From assembly GCA_031259185.1 (NCBI GenBank), contig JAIRLV010000133.1:1-9036 (forward strand): a stretch of DNA of 9,036 bases, written 5' to 3'. The stretch's first letter is position 1. Each line of letters opens with the position of its first letter. The notes under the pieces are model-generated. The model was not told the origin of the DNA and ran no database searches. It saw only the letters and a program-made list of their open reading frames with translations. Made by a program: the position numbers and the translations under genes. Shown one piece after another: positions 4,964 through 9,036 of the stretch. The DNA comes from Elusimicrobiota bacterium. Its GTDB lineage: Bacteria > RUG730.

Positions 4964-7060
4964 ATGAAATCAATTCATGATTATTATGGAGAATTAGTTT
5001 TTACAAAACAAATTATGGAGTTGAAATTAAGTAAAAATGTCTACAAAAAACTTCTTGCGACTATTGAAAATTCTGAGCCACTAGATCAGTCAATAGGTGG
5101 AGAAGTCGCTCATGCTATGAAAGAATGGGCGCTTGAAAAAGGAGCGACGCATTTCACGCATTGGTTTCAACCTCAAAGAGGTGGAACTGCGCAAAAACAC
5201 GATTCTTTTATAGATTATGGTGATAATGGAGATATTATTGAAAGATTTTCAGCATCTCAATTAATTCAATCTGAACCTGATGCCTCATCTTTTCCATCTG
5301 GTGGAATGAGATCTACTTTTGAAGCAAGAGGATATACTGCTTGGGATCCAACTTCTCCAGTATTTCTTTTAGAAGCTGGTAAAACAAAGACTTTAGTAAT
5401 TCCATCTGTTTTTTTATCATGGACAGGAGAAGTCTTAGACTTAAAAACTCCTTTTCTAAGGTCAATAACTGCTTTGAATCAAAAAGCAATGAAATTACAA
5501 AAATTGTTAGGGAATAGAAATGCCAAACAAATAAAAGTTTTTGCTGGAATTGAACAAGAATATTTCCTATTGTCAAAAAGATTAGTTGAAACTAGACCAG
5601 ATATTACGGTTTGCAATAGAACTTTATTTGGAAATAGTCCAGCTAAAGGTCAACAAATGGAGGATCATTATTTTGGCAATATAAAAGATAATATTTTAGA
5701 GTTCATGGAAGAGGTTGATATAACATTATATAGAAAAGGAATCCCTGCGAAGACTAGACATAACGAAGTTGCGCCAAACCAATTTGAAATTGCGCCTCTT
5801 TATCAAGAAGCGAATTTGGCGATTGATAACAATTTACAGATTATGGAAACTTTGAGAAAAGTTGCTGATAAACATGGTTTTGTCGCAATTTTGCATGAAA
5901 AACCTTTTGCAGGTGTAAATGGTTCAGGAAAACATTTTAACTGGTCAATTGGCGATAACACTGGTATGAATTATTTTGAACCTTCTAAATCTCCTCTGAA
6001 AAATATAACGTTTCTTTTAACACTAGGCGCAGTTTTATTGGGAGTTAAAGAATTTGGAGGGATATTGAGAGCTAGCGTTGCAGATGCGGGAAATGATCAT
6101 AGACTTGGAGCAAATGAAGCGCCGCCAGCAATAATGTCAGTTTATCTTGGAGAATATTTAAATGATCTTTTAGAGTCAATAGAAAAAACTAATAAATTCA
6201 ATGAAAAAAAAGTCAATGAAATAACGCTCGGAGTTCAAAATTTGCCAAAAGTTATTAAAGATTATTCGGACAGAAATAGAACTTCGCCAATTGCATTTAC
6301 TGGAAATAAATTTGAATTTAGAGCTCTTGGGTCATCTGCCAATGCTTCTGAAGCAGGGACAATTTTAAATTTGATTTGTACTTATGGATATGATGAAATT
6401 TACAAAAGAATAGAAACTAAAAAAGGCGTTGATGTCAAACAAAGAGCATTAGAAGTTTTCAAAGAAATTATTTCAGAAACAAAAAATGTTAGATTTGAAA
6501 AAAATGGATATTCTGAAGAATGGCACAAAGAAGCTAAAAAAAGAGGATTGCCAAACGCAAAAAATACTCCCGAAGCTTTGGAATTGATGCTTGAAAAAAA
6601 TATAATAAAAACTTTTGAAAAATATAAAATTTTATCAGAAAGAGAATTAAAATCAAAAGTAGAAATAAAACTGGAAAACTATATAAAGATAAAAGAGATT
6701 GAATATAAATTTGCCCTAAAAGTTGTAAATACTTTGCTTTTACCTGCGATTTTAGATCAGATTAATGATTTAGCTAAAGTAAATAAAAACTTAAATAAAA
6801 TTAATATTAAATCGAAATCTTTCCCAAAAGAATTAGATTTTTTAGCAAAAATTTATGATGATGCGAGAAGTTTTTCTACAGATTTAGAAAAATTTTTAGC
6901 AACACCTCATACAGATGTTCTAGAAACTGCTTATAAATATGCGAATGAAGGCGCTGCAATCCTAGCAAAATTAAGACAAAAAATAGATATTGCCGAAGAT
7001 CTAGTCGCTGATAAATACTGGCCCATGGCAAGTTATCAAAAGCTTTTGAATGTTCTTTGA
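4964..7060 (+). CDS. glnN: Glutamine synthetase type III
   Basis: Catalyses ATP + glutamate + ammonium to glutamine in the cytoplasm, the entry step of the GS-GOGAT cycle. At 698 aa it is the size of GSIII (about 700) and far longer than GSI. GSIII-specific blocks are FPSGGMRSTFEARGYTAWDP (110-129), GIEQEYFL (195-202, metal-binding glutamates), KTRHNEVAPNQFEIAP (263-278), NGSGKHFNWS (319-328), NDHRLGANEAPPAIMSVYLG (377-396) and NRTSPIAFTGNKFEFRALGS (438-457). It ends with a helical C-terminal region and the typical YWPMASYQKLL tail (685-695). There is no GSI-type adenylylation tyrosine loop, so any control would be by protein binding or transcription. The ATG follows AAGGAG with seven bases' spacing. 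Neighbours are a porin pair upstream and amt-PII downstream, 308 bases away. All catalytic blocks look intact. Confidence 0.97.
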   Translation: MKSIHDYYGELVFTKQIMELKLSKNVYKKLLATIENSEPLDQSIGGEVAHAMKEWALEKGATHFTHWFQPQRGGTAQKHDSFIDYGDNGDIIERFSASQLIQSEPDASSFPSGGMRSTFEARGYTAWDPTSPVFLLEAGKTKTLVIPSVFLSWTGEVLDLKTPFLRSITALNQKAMKLQKLLGNRNAKQIKVFAGIEQEYFLLSKRLVETRPDITVCNRTLFGNSPAKGQQMEDHYFGNIKDNILEFMEEVDITLYRKGIPAKTRHNEVAPNQFEIAPLYQEANLAIDNNLQIMETLRKVADKHGFVAILHEKPFAGVNGSGKHFNWSIGDNTGMNYFEPSKSPLKNITFLLTLGAVLLGVKEFGGILRASVADAGNDHRLGANEAPPAIMSVYLGEYLNDLLESIEKTNKFNEKKVNEITLGVQNLPKVIKDYSDRNRTSPIAFTGNKFEFRALGSSANASEAGTILNLICTYGYDEIYKRIETKKGVDVKQRALEVFKEIISETKNVRFEKNGYSEEWHKEAKKRGLPNAKNTPEALELMLEKNIIKTFEKYKILSERELKSKVEIKLENYIKIKEIEYKFALKVVNTLLLPAILDQINDLAKVNKNLNKINIKSKSFPKELDFLAKIYDDARSFSTDLEKFLATPHTDVLETAYKYANEGAAILAKLRQKIDIAEDLVADKYWPMASYQKLLNVL

Positions 7061-7068
7061 TATTAAAA

Positions 7069-7090
7069 AATATTTTATTTATAAAATATT
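7069..7090 (+). terminator. Weak AT-only stem-loop after glnN
   Basis: A 9-bp perfect inverted repeat (AATATTTTA, loop TTTA, TAAAATATT) starts nine bases past the stop. It has no GC pair and only a broken T-rich stretch further on (about 7107-7119). It could equally be a chance repeat in AT-rich DNA, in which case glnN and amt may be partly co-transcribed. Confidence 0.25.
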
Positions 7091-7342
7091 ATTATAGAGT
7101 ATATATTTTTAATTTTTTTCATACTATAAAAAATAAGTTTAAAATAAAGACGTAATAAAAACATATAGATAATAAAAATTGTCTTTACAAAAAATTATAT
7201 TTTATTTTACTTATAAAAAACCAATTTTATTATATAAATTAAAAAATATAAATTCAATTTTTTTGTAATTTTTAATAAATTGTTAAGGTAAATAAAAAAT
7301 TGTTTAAAAGTTAGCTAAAAAAAATAGCTTTCAAAATAAAAA

Positions 7343-7362
7343 AGGCAATGCCTAAAAGGGGG
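7343..7362 (+). promoter_or_regulatory. Hairpin plus GGGGG ribosome binding site that set the amt start
   Basis: AGGC-AAT-GCCT (7343-7353) can form a 4-bp stem, then AAAA and GGGGG (7358-7362) six bases before the ATG at 7369. The earlier in-frame ATG at 7348 lies inside the hairpin, has no ribosome binding site of its own and would put the G-run inside the coding sequence, so 7369 is chosen. Confidence 0.7.
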
Positions 7363-7368
7363 ATTATA

Positions 7369-9030
7369 ATGGATGGACTATTTTCATCGGTTAATACGAT
7401 TTGGGTTTTGTTAGGTGCAGTGCTTGTATTTTTTATGCAAGCTGGATTTGCAATGGTCGAAACTGGATTCACCAGAGCGAAAAATGCAGGGAATATTATA
7501 ATGAAAAATTTAATGGACTTTTGCATTGGAACACCTCTATACTGGTTTATAGGGTTTGGGATTATGTTTGGTGGAAGTGGGGTTTTTTTTGGCGGAATAG
7601 ATTTTTTTACAAAAGGTATAGTTTCTTATTCTTTGCCTGATGGGGTTCCGCTTGGCGCATTTCTTATTTTTCAAACAGTATTTTGCGCAACAGCAGCTAC
7701 AATAGTTTCAGGAGCGATGGCAGAAAGAACTAAATTTTTATCGTACTGTATTTATAGCGCAATAATCAGCCTTATTGTTTATCCTATTTCTGGACATTGG
7801 ATATGGGGAGGTGGATGGTTAGCAAATTTAGGATTTCATGATTTTGCAGGATCAACAGCAGTACATATGGTAGGCGGAGTAGCGGCTTTAGTTGGTGCTG
7901 CAATTTTGGGTCCTAGAATTGGGAAGTATGATGAAAAAGGAAATTCAAAAGCTATCCCAGGTCATAGTTTGACATTAGGAGCGCTGGGTGTATTCATTCT
8001 ATGGTTCTGCTGGTTTGGGTTCAATGGCGGATCTACTGTGAATATGGAAGGTGACAGTATTGCTCTTGCTAGCAATATTTTTGTAACCACAAATCTCGCT
8101 GCCGCTACCGCTACAGTTGTCACAATGATTTTTACATGGCTTCGCTATAAAAAGCCTGATGTGTCCATGACGCTCAATGGCACATTGGCTGGGCTCGTAG
8201 CTATAACAGCTGGCTGTGACGCAGTCAGTCCAGTTGGCGCAGCATTAATCGGAATCATATCAGGATTTGTAATTGTGATTGGCATAGAATTTATAGATAG
8301 AGTATTAAAAGTAGATGATCCAGTAGGAGCAGTAGGGGTTCATGGAATTTGCGGAGCGCTTGGGACGATTTTGACTGGATTTTTCGCTATTGACGGCGGA
8401 GTTTTCTATGGCGGAGGTTTTGGTTTATTGGGAGTACAAATTTTAGGTGTTGCGGCAGTTGCTATTTGGGTCGCTGTGACTATGTCAATAGTATTCTTCC
8501 TAATCAAGAAAACTGTCGGACTTAGAGTTTCTGAAAAAGAAGAAATAGTGGGGCTTGATATTGAAGAACATGGATTGGTTAGTAGTTATGCTGATTTTAT
8601 GCCGGTAGTAGAAATAGGCGCGTCTGTACCTATAGAAAAAGCTGTGCCGGTTGAAGTAAAAGCTAAAGTTTCTAATAATCCAGGGAAATTGACAAAGGTT
8701 ACAATTATAACAAACCAAACAAAATTTGAGGCATTAAAATCTGCGATGAACGAAATCGGAATCACTGGTATGACAGTTTATAATGTGCTCGGATGTGGAA
8801 TACAAAAAGGACACAAAGAGCTTTATAGAGGAGCAGAAGTAGATATGCAACTTTTGCCAAAAGTCAAAGTGGAAATTGTGATAACAAAGGTTCCTTTAAA
8901 TTTACTTGTTGAAACAGCACAAAAGGTTCTTTATACTGGAAATATTGGAGATGGAAAAATATTTGTTTATGATGTAGAGAATGTGATAAAAGTGCGAACT
9001 GGTGAACAAGGCGTAGCTGCTTTACAATAA
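7369..9030 (+). CDS. amt: Ammonium transporter Amt with fused C-terminal P-II signalling domain
   Basis: Inner-membrane ammonium channel with its regulator built in; 553 aa. Residues 1 to about 385 are the Amt core: NTIWVLLGAVLVFFMQAGFA (9-28) and ETGFTRAKNAGNIIMKNLMD (31-50), eleven expected hydrophobic helices, pore histidines H166 (STAVHMVGG) and H325 (GVHGICGALGT), the conserved Asp at 158 (HDFAGS), FNGGS (218-222), then the cytoplasmic tail GLRVS..EEI.GLDIEEHG. About 50 residues of linker follow. Residues about 441-553 are a complete P-II domain: QKGHKELYRGAE (479-490), LLPKVKVEIVI (495-505), GDGKIFV (527-533) and RTGE (543-546). With E. coli GlnB numbering offset by 440, Q39, Y46, K58 and K90 are kept, R101 is Lys, and Tyr-51 is Val-491, so the uridylylation site is absent. 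Control is therefore presumably by ATP/ADP and 2-oxoglutarate binding. Amt-PII fusions are known in several bacterial lineages. The stop lies six bases before the window end. Confidence 0.96.
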   Translation: MDGLFSSVNTIWVLLGAVLVFFMQAGFAMVETGFTRAKNAGNIIMKNLMDFCIGTPLYWFIGFGIMFGGSGVFFGGIDFFTKGIVSYSLPDGVPLGAFLIFQTVFCATAATIVSGAMAERTKFLSYCIYSAIISLIVYPISGHWIWGGGWLANLGFHDFAGSTAVHMVGGVAALVGAAILGPRIGKYDEKGNSKAIPGHSLTLGALGVFILWFCWFGFNGGSTVNMEGDSIALASNIFVTTNLAAATATVVTMIFTWLRYKKPDVSMTLNGTLAGLVAITAGCDAVSPVGAALIGIISGFVIVIGIEFIDRVLKVDDPVGAVGVHGICGALGTILTGFFAIDGGVFYGGGFGLLGVQILGVAAVAIWVAVTMSIVFFLIKKTVGLRVSEKEEIVGLDIEEHGLVSSYADFMPVVEIGASVPIEKAVPVEVKAKVSNNPGKLTKVTIITNQTKFEALKSAMNEIGITGMTVYNVLGCGIQKGHKELYRGAEVDMQLLPKVKVEIVITKVPLNLLVETAQKVLYTGNIGDGKIFVYDVENVIKVRTGEQGVAALQ

Positions 9031-9036
9031 AATTCA

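Larger units (their letters stand above)
7061..7368. other. AT-rich intergenic region between glnN and amt
   Basis: 308 bases without a gene. An all-AT perfect 9-bp inverted repeat AATATTTTA/TAAAATATT (7069-7077 with 7082-7090), a few bases after the glnN stop, could be a weak terminator or processing hairpin, although no clean T-tract follows directly. A possible promoter is TTGTTA (7280-7285), 17 bp, TTTAAA (7303-7308), which is low confidence. AGCTA/TAGCT (7313-7317 with 7325-7329) and AGGC-AAT-GCCT (7343-7353) are small hairpins just before the amt start. No sigma54 site was found. Confidence 0.6.

Noticed and set aside
7343-7362. Sigma54 promoter upstream of amt or glnN
   Set aside because: GG and GC dinucleotides are present near amt, but not with the GG-N10-GC spacing of a -24/-12 element. 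The region before glnN has none either.
7401-7640. 79-codon + strand open frame within amt
   Set aside because: It is an out-of-frame shadow of the conserved Amt N-terminus.
8500-8718. 72-codon reverse-strand open frame opposite the Amt linker
   Set aside because: It lies inside an intact gene and has a low-complexity Tyr/Phe/Arg-rich translation.

Overview
The window is very AT-rich DNA with five complete genes and one 5'-truncated gene, all on the + strand. In order they are: the C-terminal three-quarters of trigger factor (cut by the window edge), glutamate synthase small subunit gltD, two tandem paralogous outer-membrane beta-barrel proteins of the TorF/TIGR02001 porin type, a type III glutamine synthetase (glnN), and an ammonium transporter fused to a C-terminal P-II signalling domain. 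I see no tRNA, rRNA, CRISPR array, insertion sequence, phage gene or origin.

The organism is a diderm (two signal-peptide-bearing outer-membrane barrels) of very low GC with strong AAGGAG/GGGGG ribosome binding sites. GSIII and an Amt-PII fusion suggest a non-proteobacterial lineage, probably anaerobic. An Endomicrobia/Elusimicrobiota-like, spirochaete-like or Fusobacteria-like host would fit. This placement is inference, and no marker here settles it.

Layout: 1-969 tig (partial); 1054-2490 gltD; 2491-2856 AT-rich spacer with a sigma70-type promoter, a Fur-like palindrome and a 160-nt leader; 2857-3570 first porin; 3571-4030 spacer with a clear terminator and a second promoter carrying a similar palindrome; 4031-4753 second porin; 4754-4963 promoter region of glnN; 4964-7060 glnN; 7061-7368 AT-rich spacer; 7369-9030 amt-PII.

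From gltD onward the genes read as one ammonium assimilation locus. The barrels could pass a small solute through the outer membrane, Amt moves ammonium through the inner membrane under control of its own P-II domain, GSIII fixes it into glutamine, and GltD supplies electrons for the glutamate synthase step. The most notable features are the P-II domain with Val where Tyr-51 is uridylylated in enterics, the TorF porin pair inside a nitrogen locus, and a 15-bp inverted repeat (TGAAA-N5-TTTCA) placed alike just past the -10 box of both porin promoters. The intergenic regions are long, so each gene from the first porin onward probably has its own promoter.
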